Positions 33,101-42,900 of a stretch of 64,000 nucleotides of DNA are shown here, piece after piece. The notes under the pieces were generated by a model. The model saw nothing but the letters and a program-made list of their open reading frames with translations. It made no database searches and had not been told where the DNA came from. The stretch is from Closterium sp. Naga37s-1. Taxonomy: Eukaryota; Streptophyta; Zygnematophyceae; Desmidiales; Closteriaceae. Location of the stretch: positions 744,001 through 808,000 of the forward strand of contig CANJKZ010000915.1 in NCBI GenBank assembly GCA_947471745.1. Direction: 5' to 3'. The translations under genes were made by a program, and so were the position numbers. Each line of letters begins with the position of its first letter. Within the stretch, counting starts at the first letter, position 1.

Positions 33101-35858
33101 ACACCGTGTGGAAGCACGGCGATCACACCGTGTGGAAGCACGGCGATCACACCGTGTGGAAGCACGGCGATCACACCGTGTGGAAGCACGGCGATCACAC
33201 CGTGTGGAAGCACGGCGATCACACCGTGTGGAAGTACGGCGATCACACCGTGTGGAAGCACGGCGATCACACCGTGTGGAAGCACGGCGGTCACACCGTG
33301 TGGAAGCACGGCGATCACACCGTGTGGCAGCACGGCGATCACGGTGCCCCGCTGCTACCACGGCCCTGCCCACCCACCCCCCTTTCCCCCTCCTGCTCCT
33401 CCCCCCTCTGCTGCACTCACGTTTGCTTTCGCTACTGCGCTTCTCCCCCCGTTGCTGCTCCCCCTTCTGTGCTGCGCTCACCTGCCGGCCCGGCGGGGGG
33501 GTGTTGGGGGCGACGTGGAGAGTGGCGTCCGCATGCGATGCCATGGGCTCACTGAACGTTATCTGCACAGGGGCGAGGCGTGGTGTGAAAGGGAGCAGGT
33601 GGTGAGGGCGAGGAGAGGGAGCACATATCAGAGCAGCCATACTGTATCTCCACTGCCTATATCAATGAAGGACCATTCGAGGGAGAGACAAGGAAAGGGA
33701 GGGAGGGAGAAGAGGTGCTACTGCGAATGTCATTCAGTGTACCTGGCATGTCGTTCGTTTAGTGTACCTGGTATGTCGTTTAGTGTACCTGGCATGTCGT
33801 TTAGTGTACCTGGCATGTCGTTTAGTGTACTTGGCATGTCATTTAGTGTACCTGTCATGTCGTTTAGTGTACCTGGCATGTCGTTTAGTGTACCTGTCAT
33901 GTCATTTAGTGTACCTGGCATGTCATTTAGTGTACCTGGCATGTCATTTAGTGTACCTGGCATGTCATTTAGTGTACCTGGCATGTCATTTAGTGTACCT
34001 GGCATGTCATTTAGTGTACTTTAGTGTACCTGGCATGTCATATATTGTACCTGGCATGTCATTTATTGTACCTGGCATGCCATTTATTGTACCTGGCATG
34101 TCATTCGGCACCTCGGGCAGAAATAATATCCCTCAATGCTGCCCGCATCGAACCATGAGGAATTGGTGGGGACAACGAAGACGGTGACGTGGCGCAATCT
34201 CATTCGGTTGCACGATGGCTCGGTGGGGTCCTGATGGGCGTGCAAGGAGAGAGGAGACTGGGGTTGACTTATGAAGGCCAGGGTTGACTTATGAAGGCCA
34301 GGGTTGACTTATGAAGGCCAGGGTTGACTTATGAAGGCCAGGGTTATGAAGGCGAGTTGGCTTATGAAAGCCGTGGTTGACTCATGGAAGGCCAGAGCTG
34401 ACTTATTAAGGCCAATGCAAGTGAACCAAGAGAGGGATGGGGATGGGTATAAGACGTGCGTTGCTGAAAAAGGGACGTGCCTGCAGCGAGGGGGGGGAGG
34501 GCGTGCCTGCAGCGAGGGGGGAGGGCGTGCCTGCAGGGAGGGGTTGGGCGGCCAAGCGAGGGGGTCTCTGAAGCGGTTGATGAGGTGGCGGTGGCGTGCG
34601 CGGAACCATGCACACCCCACATGGCGCTCCCACAGCCTGGTGGCCGTGCGTGGGACATGGGGGCATGGGGGCATGGGGACAGGGGGACATGGTGGCATGG
34701 GGGCATGGCGGCAAGCGGGCATGGGGGCATAGGGGCATGGGGGCATGGGGGCATGGGGGCATGGGGTACGGGGATGGGGGTGAGGGTATGGAGTAGGGGC
34801 ATGGGGGGTGCACAAGAGATGGCATCATCCTCTCCTTCCGCAAATCCTCATCCCTCAACCCCTTAGGGTGTGTCAGATCCTCTGAAACGTGTTCTGGCCG
34901 GTTATTTGTCGACCATTTGGTCGTCAATTTCTTTTCGCGAACGACGACGCACTGGTCGAATTTTTGTCGACAAATTAGCAAATCTGACACATTTGCTGGC
35001 CGATTAGATGGCCGTTTTTCAAATGTGTCAGATTTGTTGGCCAGATTGTGCGACGGAGTCGTAGATCCAATATTTGTGTGACACGTTGCGTCGCATGAGT
35101 TGGCGACGTCGCTTAGCGACTGTAGCGATCTCAGGTCGACAAAGTGGTGACTTTCGAGTCGACAGCACGTCGGAACTTTGTCGAATGCTGAACCGGCCAT
35201 AAAAAATTTTACAAATGGCCGGATTTTACGAAGGTCACGAAGAACTTTGCGATTGTCGCAAATATGTTACTTTCGCTACTTCCGGCCGGCCGGATTTTTT
35301 CGACAACGGATCTGACGCACCCTTACTTCCTCACCTCACCCCCTCAGTCTCTCAATCGCTCATCCCCTCATTTCCTCATCTCCTCACTCCTCATCCCCAC
35401 TTCCTTCCGTCCCCCTGAACCGCACTACACCGCTTTCTCGCATCTCACATCACTCTGCGCCTGTCTTTCCTCCCGCTCCGCCACACCTTTTCCGCTCACT
35501 CCCGCGCGCACCTGGCGGCGGCCTGCACGTCGAATTTGCCGTCCGTCTGCGTCTCGTTGAACAGCCCACGCCCGAAGCCCTCGTCGCGCCGCGCCGCGTC
35601 GCCGTCGGGGCGCCCGAAGTACGTCTCGGCGTCGATCTCGAGGTCCGTGGGGACCAGCGTCGCCGCCACAATCAGTAAACACAGTAACGCTGCGAAGGCT
35701 GCGAAATGTAACGGTCGTTTTCGCGGATGGATGGCGGTGATTGACGAGCGAATGCAGTCGAGTATGTCGGAGAAGAGAACGTGGAAATCTGACACGTGGC
35801 TGCGGCTGGTTGGTTCGAGGTCGCCCGTAATGGGACGCGGCTTGTGACGCACCTCCAT
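21166..35858 (-). CDS. GT10 alpha-(1,3)-fucosyltransferase-like, type II membrane protein, 8 exons
   Basis: Exons 35858-35512, 34636-34531, 33562-33482, 31883-31695, 25556-25459, 24089-23962, 23639-23508 and 21311-21166 close in phase to 408 residues. Exon 1 gives a cytosolic tail, one membrane span (FAAFAALLCLLIVAATLVP) and a stem, the usual Golgi type II layout. Family marks: RGADVQLTF (cf. RRxSDV), IPTHSFGQCGNN, NYKFELV, WKLLRTLEAGTVPIYYGAPDV, PGSYIDGRKL and a C-terminal FAWR..PCRLCEA. The donor-substrate loop normally reading EN......TEK is degenerate here (VDDPRLLGFVSWK). The segment usually containing SNC..R between exons 4 and 5 is missing, so an exon may be hidden or lost in the 6.1-kb intron. 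Exon 2 uses a GC donor (CTGCAG|GCACG). Known family role: fucosylation of glycans; whether this copy is active is uncertain. Confidence 0.8.
21340..21466 (-). repeat. Partial upstream duplicate of GT10 exon 8 with acceptor
   Basis: The minus strand repeats KYMDLLVWRTCGVWGHYAHV behind the same ATGCAG|TGAAGTAC acceptor as exon 8, then diverges. About 150 bases upstream of the real exon in the same phase, so it could act as a competing terminal exon. Confidence 0.8.
21549..22155. repeat. 14-bp minisatellite in GT10 intron 7
   Basis: About 43 copies of CAGGTCTATGCCAA, with rare 15-base units (an extra C). Very homogeneous. Confidence 0.95.
22360..23045. repeat. 20-bp minisatellite, about 34 identical copies
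   Basis: Units GAGGCACTTTTGTGCTGGAA are virtually identical throughout, except in the first one or two at the left edge. Long open frames in several frames across it are artefacts of the period. Confidence 0.96.
23262..23522. repeat. 20-bp array repeating the GT10 exon 7 donor
   Basis: About 13 copies. On the minus strand exon 7 ends GCACCTCGACCCCT|GTGAGT, and the array unit is exactly these 14 exonic bases plus six intronic ones, with a C/G variant. Each copy therefore carries a strong GTGAGT donor. Confidence 0.94.
24348..24600. repeat. 21-bp array on a duplicated GT10 exon 5 tail
   Basis: At about 24556-24600 the minus strand repeats the exon 5 tail (NSNKDVLFNDPCPST versus NSNEDVLFNDTCPST). 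It is followed by about ten copies of TGCCCCTCCAC|GTCAGTGCAC, again exon tail plus donor (GTCAGT). Confidence 0.9.
24603..25470. repeat. 36-bp array repeating the GT10 exon 5 donor
   Basis: About 24 copies. The unit is 11 exonic bases (TGCCCCTCCAC) plus 25 intronic ones starting GTTCGTAC. The array starts exactly at the exon 5 end (25459) and runs downstream in the gene's direction to the duplicated exon tail. Confidence 0.94.
25745..29145. repeat. 3.4-kb array of a 20-bp unit in GT10 intron 4
   Basis: About 170 copies of GTAGGGTATTCCCGACTGGG and variants (TTCCTGAC, TTTCTGAC, GGGAATTCC). Two GGG runs per unit on the plus strand could form G-quadruplexes. Variant order shows a higher-order duplication (see findings). 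Confidence 0.97.
29448..29900. repeat. 19-bp minisatellite, about 23 copies
   Basis: Near-perfect CAGCCTTGGAGCGCCCCAC units in GT10 intron 4. The 300 bases to its left (29150-29447) are non-repetitive and hold no recognised exon. Confidence 0.96.
29922..30090. repeat. GGGA microsatellite
   Basis: About 40 copies of GGGA/GGAG in GT10 intron 4, purine-only on the plus strand. Confidence 0.96.
30129..30706. repeat. 19-bp minisatellite, about 30 copies
   Basis: Units GCTGGTGCACAGCAGGGGG, nearly identical, in GT10 intron 4; one copy is a base short. Confidence 0.96.
30775..31205. repeat. 12-bp GGAATGGGAATT array
   Basis: About 30 clean copies preceded by less regular GGGAAT hexamers, GT10 intron 4. 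Confidence 0.96.
31418..31712. repeat. 18-bp array repeating the GT10 exon 4 donor
   Basis: About 16 copies. Minus-strand exon 4 ends CCCCTCAAGTTCCAG|GTG and the unit is these 15 exonic plus three intronic bases. The period is a multiple of three, so use of a later donor would add VPLKFQ hexapeptides in frame without a stop. Confidence 0.94.
31935..32497. repeat. 45-bp minisatellite, about 12 copies
   Basis: Units contain GGAATGGTATTAGAGGGCAA and GGGAGTGCCATGAG, in GT10 intron 3. Minor substitutions between copies. Confidence 0.95.
32615..33346. repeat. Two fused 24-bp arrays sharing half a unit
   Basis: From 32615 about ten copies contain GGATGCAGGTGTGGAAGCAC; from about 32855 some twenty copies contain GATCACACCGTGTGGAAGCA. 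Both share GTGTGGAAGCACGGC, so one array seems to have switched to the other in the middle of a unit. GT10 intron 3. Confidence 0.94.
33735..34110. repeat. 21-bp minisatellite
   Basis: About 16 copies of a 21-base unit (TGTACCTGGCATGTCATTTA plus G) in GT10 intron 2, with TCGTTTAG and TATTG variants. Confidence 0.94.
34255..34352. repeat. 20-bp short array
   Basis: Four to five copies of GGGTTGACTTATGAAGGCCA in GT10 intron 2, with diverged copies to 34415. Confidence 0.85.
34468..34545. repeat. Three copies of the GT10 exon 2 end with GC donor
   Basis: On the minus strand CTGCAG|GCACG(C/T)CCTCCC occurs three times in tandem: the exon 2 end plus two downstream copies, each about 24-26 bases. 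Confidence 0.75.
34655..34770. repeat. GGGGGCATGG decamer repeats
   Basis: Irregular array of about ten decamers just upstream (in gene direction) of GT10 exon 2, in intron 1. Confidence 0.85.
34864..35326. mobile_element. MITE-like non-autonomous DNA element in GT10 intron 1
   Basis: The ends are inverted repeats: AGGGTGTGTCAGATCC at the left and, reverse-complemented, AGGGTGCGTCAGATCC at the right. The inside is AT-richer than its surroundings, has no coding capacity and contains a long imperfect palindrome around TCTGACACATTTG ... CAAATGTGTCAGA (about 34980-35035). I cannot identify a clear target duplication, so the superfamily stays open (hAT-like ends possible). Confidence 0.7.
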
Positions 35859-36428
35859 TGGGCCGAACGTTTACTACCGGCACGCGTGATTAACACTACA
35901 GTTACACGTATACACTAAACCAGTTGGAGTGTTACTAGCCACAGGGCCACACTAAACAAGTAACTCGACGGGAGAGCATGACTGGCCTGGGTGCGACGGT
36001 CAACAGAGCACAATATCGTGGGGAGCGAAGCGCGGCTTGGAGGCAGGAGTCGCGCGAGAGGTGTCGTGTCGACTCGTGGGGCGTGGCATAGGGAGTGGGG
36101 AGATGAGAAACGGCTGGGGGAGGAATGCTGGACGATGTGTAGACTGATAGGAAAGATTTTCGGATTACCTAACTGCGCAACTGCGTTACCACGTATATCA
36201 CTGTTCACGGCCTCAACCTTTCTTCGCCCGTGCATCTGACGAAGGGACGGATTAGGGGCTGCGATAAAAGCAGGACTCGGGGATGTCGCTGCCCGCGATG
36301 ACTCGCAGAAGGGAAGGGCGAAGTAGAAACTGGTAACCATTTTGCAGAGTATGGTACAGACAAGCGACGGCATTCATGTGGTAGTGGATGTCGCCAAAAA
36401 TCGTTGGCTAGTCGTCAGGATTTATTCG
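35859..36428. other. Intergenic region between the GT10 gene and the gypsy element
   Basis: Should hold the GT10 promoter. No coding sequence or repeat recognised. Confidence 0.5.
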
Positions 36429-36433
36429 ACGTC

Positions 36434-36760
36434 TGTAAGGAATTTTCTCGGCATTCCTTACGGAGCCCGACTACATCGCGTACAGTAACAGCCGTTGTTC
36501 GCCGTTACTGCTAACGGGACTTCGCCAACTTCGCGCGCACTGTTTTGCCAAACCTCGCACTGCTGGCCCGGCCGTGTCAACCTACACTTCGGGACTAGCC
36601 CGAGCCTCGCTGCCAGCATAACACTAGCTAGCTCGCACGCACCGCGTTACCGTTTGCATGTTTCGCGTATAAATGTTCGCTCATGCCTTCGCTCACATCT
36701 TTGTACTCGTTTGACACCTTAGTGCAATTCTCGCTACTTCGATTCATTGCACCCGTAACA
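36434..36760 (+). repeat. Gypsy 5' LTR
   Basis: 327 bp, starts TGTAAGGAATT and ends CCCGTAACA; a TATA-like GTATAAATG lies in its second half. Confidence 0.96.
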
Positions 36761-36946
36761 CTTGGTATTCAGAGCCTCTTTCCTTTTTCGGACCGCGCAT
36801 CTCCGCACCCCAGGAAATCAACTTTTGATTTTTCACTCGAAGAGACTCACGTACCTTAGCACCTAGGAGCCGTTGTCCTCGCGTTCTCTCGTAAACGCGT
36901 GCAGCCACGACTGCGCCTAGACTAAGACGAGCCGACGCCCTTCGAA

Positions 36947-37753
36947 ATGGCTGAACACATCGACGTCACGACTCTCACGCAGGAGCACTTGAACGATCTG
37001 CTGCGACAAATCCGCGAGAGCGCCGAGGAAATTGCGACGCTGACGGCAGAACGCTCGTCCCTGCAAAACGACCTCACACGAGCACAATCCCAAGCACCTG
37101 GCACTCCGATTCAGCCCGCACCACAAGCATCACAGCACGGAAGTGTGGGGCAACCCGCGAGCGCCGCAAGTGATGGCGTCGTCCGCCATGACGGAGACGA
37201 CGACCACGGCACGACACACCCCGATGCGACGAATGCGGCCAGGACTCAGCCTCAAGTCACGATTTCAGTGCCGGCCGGCGGATCAACTCTTCCGTCGCCG
37301 ATGCCGCTAAAGCCGCAGCGTCCGCCATGCTTTGACCCAAGTCAGCGGGGTGGTCCTACCGTTCAGGCGTGGCTCTTCACGTTGAACGTCTTCTTCGACG
37401 CGAACTACGTCTCGGAGGATACGGCGAAGATTCGCTACGCCGTGTCGTTGCTGCGAGGACCCGCCATGGACTGGTGGCGCGTCATCGTCACGAAGCCGGT
37501 GGACTACGCGACTCTACCGACACGGGAAGGACAAACCGGACCCTGGGCGCCGTCGTATTTCGTGGAGGTGCCCCAGTATCGCACGTGGGACGCGTGGTGC
37601 GCAGGTCTGCGTGCTCGTTTCGAGCCAATCGCGGCTTCGATCGCGGCGCGACAGAAGCTCCGCACTTGGCGCCAACTCGGTTCCGTCCAGGATTACACGA
37701 GCGGATTTCTGGCGCTATGCGAGCAGGTGGGATATATGCACGAGAGCGAGCGC
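36947..37753 (+). pseudogene. Gypsy gag, 5' part
   Basis: Starts MAEHIDVTTLTQEHL, a coiled-coil-like N-terminus, then a capsid-type region containing QAWLFTLNVFF and AMDWWRV. Ends at the first copia insertion. Confidence 0.9.
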
Positions 37754-37878
37754 TGTCAGATTTATATGACATAGCTACTGTAGGCTATAGTGGGGTAGCA
37801 CATATGGGGTACAGTTTTTCTAGGGTTTGCTTTTGTACCCAACTTTCCCTTAGTCATTTCATTCCTCGTTTCTTCTCA
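37754..37878 (+). repeat. Copia copy 1, 5' LTR
   Basis: 125 bp, TGTCAGATTTATATG ... TTCTTCTCA. Confidence 0.95.
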
Positions 37879-38867
37879 TGGTATCGAGCAGGTTCCCTAG
37901 TGGGAACACTTCCTAGGGCCCACCACAAATTTTTTTTTCCTGCCCGGAGCGCGCTTCGCTCCTGCCCGAGTCGCGCCCTGTGTGCCCTCCCTACCGTCGC
38001 GCCCTCTCACGGCCCCTCACGGCCCCTTCGCGTCGCCCTTAGCGGCCCCTCTCACGGCCCCTTGCGCCGCCCTTACGGCCCCTCGTGCCACCCTTACGGC
38101 CCCTCGCGCCGCCCTTACGGCCCCTTACGGCCCCTCGCGCCGCCCGTCGGCCCCTCGCGCCGCCCTTAGCGGCCCCTTACGGCCCCTCGCACCGTCCCTT
38201 ACGGCCCCTCGCGCGGCCCCTTACGCCCCTTACGGCCCCTCCCGCGGCCCCTCACGGCCCCCTACGGCCCGTCGCCGCCCTCCGCGGCCCCTCGCGCCGC
38301 CCTATCACGGCCCTGTCGCCGCCCCCCTCCGGCCCGCCGTCGCCGCCCCTGCCGCAGCAGCCGCCGCAGTCCCTACAGCAGCGGCCGCCGCCGTCCCTGC
38401 AGCAGCAGCAGCCGCAGCCGTCGCCAGCAGCAGCCGCCACCACCTCTCTCGGGGCCGCAGCTGCTGCCGCCGCTGACTGCACCCGCCGGTGCGCCTCGGC
38501 CCTACCGGCGCCGCTCCACCAGGCCCCGCCGCCGCTCCCCGCGTGGCCCCGCCGTCACCACCGAGCCGCCGGCGCCGCCGAGCTGCTGCCGAGCTGCCCG
38601 TTCCACCCGAGCCGCCCGAGCCGCCGCGCCACCTGAGCTGCCCGTGCTGCCGAGCCGCCGTACCGCCGAGCCGCCCGAGCCGCCCGAGCCGCCGAGTCGC
38701 CGAGCCGCTGTTGCTGCCGAGCCGCCGTACCGCCGAGCCGCCCGAGCCGCCGAGTTGCCGAGCCGCTGAGCCACCGAGCCACCCGAGCCGCCCTGTCTGG
38801 TAAGAGCAGCGCCTCTGTCACTGCACTGCCCTTACCCTACTGTTCGCGCTGCTAGTCTAGTGCTGTC

Positions 38868-39893
38868 ATGGCTACCCCTAGTGTCCTCGCTTTTGACGCT
38901 GAGGGTCGGGCCATTGACTTTGACGTCTGGGTAGATGACCTGCAGCTCTTCCTGCAGTGCGATAGGGCAGACGGTCTCTCCCTCTTTGACCTCACCTCTG
39001 GTGCCTCTCCTGTCCCTGCTGCTGATGCCGACGCCACTGTTCGCTCACAGTGGGCCACTCGCGATGCTGCTGCACGTCTTGCTGTGCGTCGCCACCTGCC
39101 TACCTCTGAGCGTGCGCACTTTAGCCAGTACAAGAGTGCTCAGACCTTGTACGACGCTGTAGTTGCGCGCTACTCCTCCCCTGCCACTGCTGCACTGAGC
39201 CGCCTCATGCTACCGTACCTCTTCCCTGACCTTGCTGCCTTTCCCACAGTCGCTGACCTCATTACGCACCTCCGCACTAGTGACACTCGCTACCGCGCTG
39301 CGCTTCCTGCTGAGTTCTGCGCCAAGAACCCCCCCCCCATGTACATCACCCTCTACTACATAGTCACCCGGCTCCCTGACTCCCTTCGCGTAGTCAGGGA
39401 CCACTTCCTCTCAGTTTGCCCCACCACTCTCACCGTTGACCTCCTCGAGAAGGCCCTCCTAGCAGCAGAAAAGAGCATAGTAGCTGTAGGAGCCTCTCGT
39501 GGTGACCCTCGCACCCCCATCTTTGAGGGGTGTTCCCCCTCCCCCCTTTTGCCCTCTGTTGCCTCTGCTGCTGCGGCCGACCTCGTTGGGCTTGAGTCGG
39601 TCGGTGCGGCGTCTACCCCTAGCGGGAGACGCCGCCCTGGCAAGGGCAAGGGGGGCAGGGGCACTGGAGGAGCTAGCGGGGGCGGTGGAGGCGGCGGTGG
39701 AGGCGGTGGAGGGGGTGGGGGTGGCGGTGGGGGTGGTGGCGGGGGTGGAGGTGTCGGTGGCGGCAGTGGAGGCGGCGGCGGCGGCGGCGGTGGCGGTGGG
39801 AGCGGAGGTGGCGGCGGTGGAGGAGGCGGCGGCGGAGGAGGTGGAGCTGGTCGGGGTGGCGCTGCGCAGAGGGTCGGCTCCGGTGGTGGTCAG

Positions 39894-39949
<56 letters not shown>

Positions 39950-42900
39950 CACTCGTGACATCCCCCCCCCTCAGCAGCTCCGTGAGTGGTACGCTGCACG
40001 CCAGCGGGGTGGGGGTACTGGTCCGTGCACCTACGTCCTACGCACCGGAGACCGCGCGGGTGAGCAGTGCTGGGGTGCGCACTCCACCCAGCGCTGCTTT
40101 GGCCGCCTGACGGACGCTTGGCGTCACCAGTTCCCTGAGGCCACTGAGATCCCCCCCTGGGGTGAGCTGTCTAGGGCGGGTGTAGCTGTCTTTGACCTTG
40201 ACTTTGATGCTATTCTTGCTGCCATGTATACTGTGACTATTAGTGATGAGGGTGACTGTTACCGGTGTTTTCCGCCCGACCCGGGCATTGAGTCTGCTGC
40301 TCTAGGTACTGGTGAGGCTGCTGCTCTAGGTGCTAGCGAGGCTGCTGCTCTAGGTGCTCGTGCGTCTGCTCCCTCAGGTGCTGGTGAGTCTGCTCTCTCA
40401 GGTTCTGCGTCGGCTTCGGCCTCCCACACCTTCACCCTTGACTCGAAGGCTTCTCGCTCCTTCTTTCGAGACCGCACCAGACTCACGCCGCTTGGCCGGC
40501 CAGTTGCAGTCTCTCTGGCAGACCCCTCTGGGGGTCCTGTCCTTGCTCACTTCTCCACTGTCCTCCCGTGTCCGGCGGCCCCCTCTGGCACCCTGTCTGG
40601 TCTTTACCTCCCCTCGTTCTCTACGAACTTGGTGAGTGGTGCTGACCTACAGGATGCGGGGGTTCACCAGTTCACTCCTGCGAGTCAGCGGGTGACCCAC
40701 TGCACGGACGCTCGGACAGGCCGACACCTGGCCACATTTACACGTCGGTCGGGGTCGAGCCTGTACACACTGACCACTGCGTCTCCTCCAGTCACTGCGT
40801 CTGGTCAGGTAGCTGCGTCGGGTCAGGTGTTTGCTGCAGCGTCCAGGTCTGGTCCTGAGTCTGCCCCCTGTTCGTGTCGCCTTCTGTCTCACGAGACTCT
40901 CCTCTGGCACCACCGCCTTGGTCACCCCTCCCTGCTTCGTCTTCGAGGCATGGCCTCCCGTGTCCTTGTCTCTGGTCTTCCCCGGTCCCTCCCTCCCCTT
41001 CCTCCGGGGCCTGGCCCTACCTGCGTCCCCTGTGTCGAGGGGCGGCAGCGGGCTGCCCCTCACTCCTCCCAGTTTCCTCCGACAGAGGCCCCGCTGCAGA
41101 CGCTTCACATGGACGTGTGGGGCCCGGCCCGCGTCCGTGGACAGGGTCACGAGCGCTACTTCCTGCTGGTGGTTGACGACTACTCGCGTTACACCACAGT
41201 CTTCCCCTTGCGCAGCAAGGGTGATGTCACTGAGGTGTTGATCGACTGGATCCGCGCAGCTCGTCTCCAGCTCAGGCAGAGCTTCGGCTCGGACTTTCCT
41301 GTTCTGCGTCTGCACTCTGACAGAGGTGGAGAGTTCTCCTCTGGCCTTCTGCGAGCCTACTGTCGTGCACGAGGCATCCGCCAGACCTTCACGCTTCCGG
41401 ACTCTCCACAGCAAAATGGGATTGCTGAGCGCCGCATTGGCATGGTCATGGACGTCGCCCGTACGTCCATGATGCATGCGGCTGCCCCCCATTTTCTGTG
41501 GCCGTTTGCGGTTCGGTACGCGGCGCATCAGATCAACCTTCACCCCAGGGTCTCCATGCCGGAGACCTCCCCAGCTTTGCTGTGGACGGGGAAGGTTGGC
41601 GATGCGTCTGCGTTCCGTGTCTGGGGATCTCGGGCGTTTGTCCGCGACTTGTCTGCGGACAAGCTGTCCCCTCGTGCTGCTCCTTGCGTCTTCCTTGGCT
41701 TCCCCCCTGACGCGCCAGGGTGGCAGTTCTACCACCCCACCTCTCGCCGTGTTCTGTCCTCCCAGGATGTCACGTTTGACGAGTCAGTCCCCTACTACCG
41801 CCTCTTCCCCTACCGCACTCCGTCCCTCCCCCCGCCACCGCTCTTCCTTGTGCCAGGTCCCCCCCCGGTAGACCCCCTCCCCCCTCAGGGTCCTGCCCCT
41901 TCAGGTGTGTCCCAGGTAGACGCAGTCGAGCCTGTCGAGGTTACTGGTGACTCTGGTGCTGCTGAGGGTGCTGAGCCTGGGGGTGCTGACTCTGGGGGTG
42001 CTGAGCGTGTGGGTGCTACGCCTGGGGGTGCTGAGCCTGGGGGTGCTACTACTGGGGGTGCTGAGCCTGGGGGTGCTGAGCCTGGGGGTGCTACGCCTGG
42101 AGGTGCTGAGCCTGGGGGTGCGGAGCCTGAGGGAGCTGGGCCTGCGCGTGTGGCGTCTGGCGGTGCTGAGCCTGGAGGTTCTCCGGGTGCTTCGTCTCGG
42201 CGGGAGCCACTCTCTCCACAAGAGCTGCGTGAGTGGTTTGCCCGGCGCTGGAGGTGTGCTGCTGGAGCTGGAGGTTCTTCGGCTGCTGAGGGTGCTGGTG
42301 CCGCGGGTCCCGGAGGTGCTCGTACTGGGAGTACTGGAGCTGCTGGGCCTGCGGGTACGACTGGAGCTGGAGCTGCTGAGGGTGTTGGCGCTGAGGCTAC
42401 TACTGTCGGTCCTGGAGGCGGTCCTACTGGGGGTGCTACTGGTGCTGCTGGAGGTACTGGAGCTGGAGGTGCTGCTGGCGCTGGTGCTGCCGCTTGGGGT
42501 ACTGGTGCTGTCCCTGCTGTGTCTGGAGTCGCCGCGCGGCCTCGGCCGTACTTCGTTCCGCTCCTTCAGCAGGTTCTTGGTCTCCCGCCTTCTACTGGTC
42601 CTCCTCCTCCCTTAGAGTGTCCACAGCCTGTCCCGTCACAGTTACAGTTACAGCCGGCCTCCCCACTGCCCGCTCCTTCTCCCTACAATGGTCCTACTGG
42701 AGGTCTTACTGAGCGTCGTGAGCCTGCGTCTCGCCCTGCGTCGCCTGTCCGTGCTGCTCGCACTAGTGGTCGTGGTTCGCGTCAGCGTCCTCCTCCTGTC
42801 CCTGGCACGCACCGGATGTCTCTGCGTCCGTCCACTGCTCCTCTGCGTGCCCCTTTGCCTTCTCCTCCTGAGTCCTCTCTTCCTGCTCTTCCTGACCCGG

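Noticed and set aside
32615-33346. CRISPR-like array
   Set aside because: Units are head-to-tail without spacers, and the context is eukaryotic intron. The same applies to all other arrays here.
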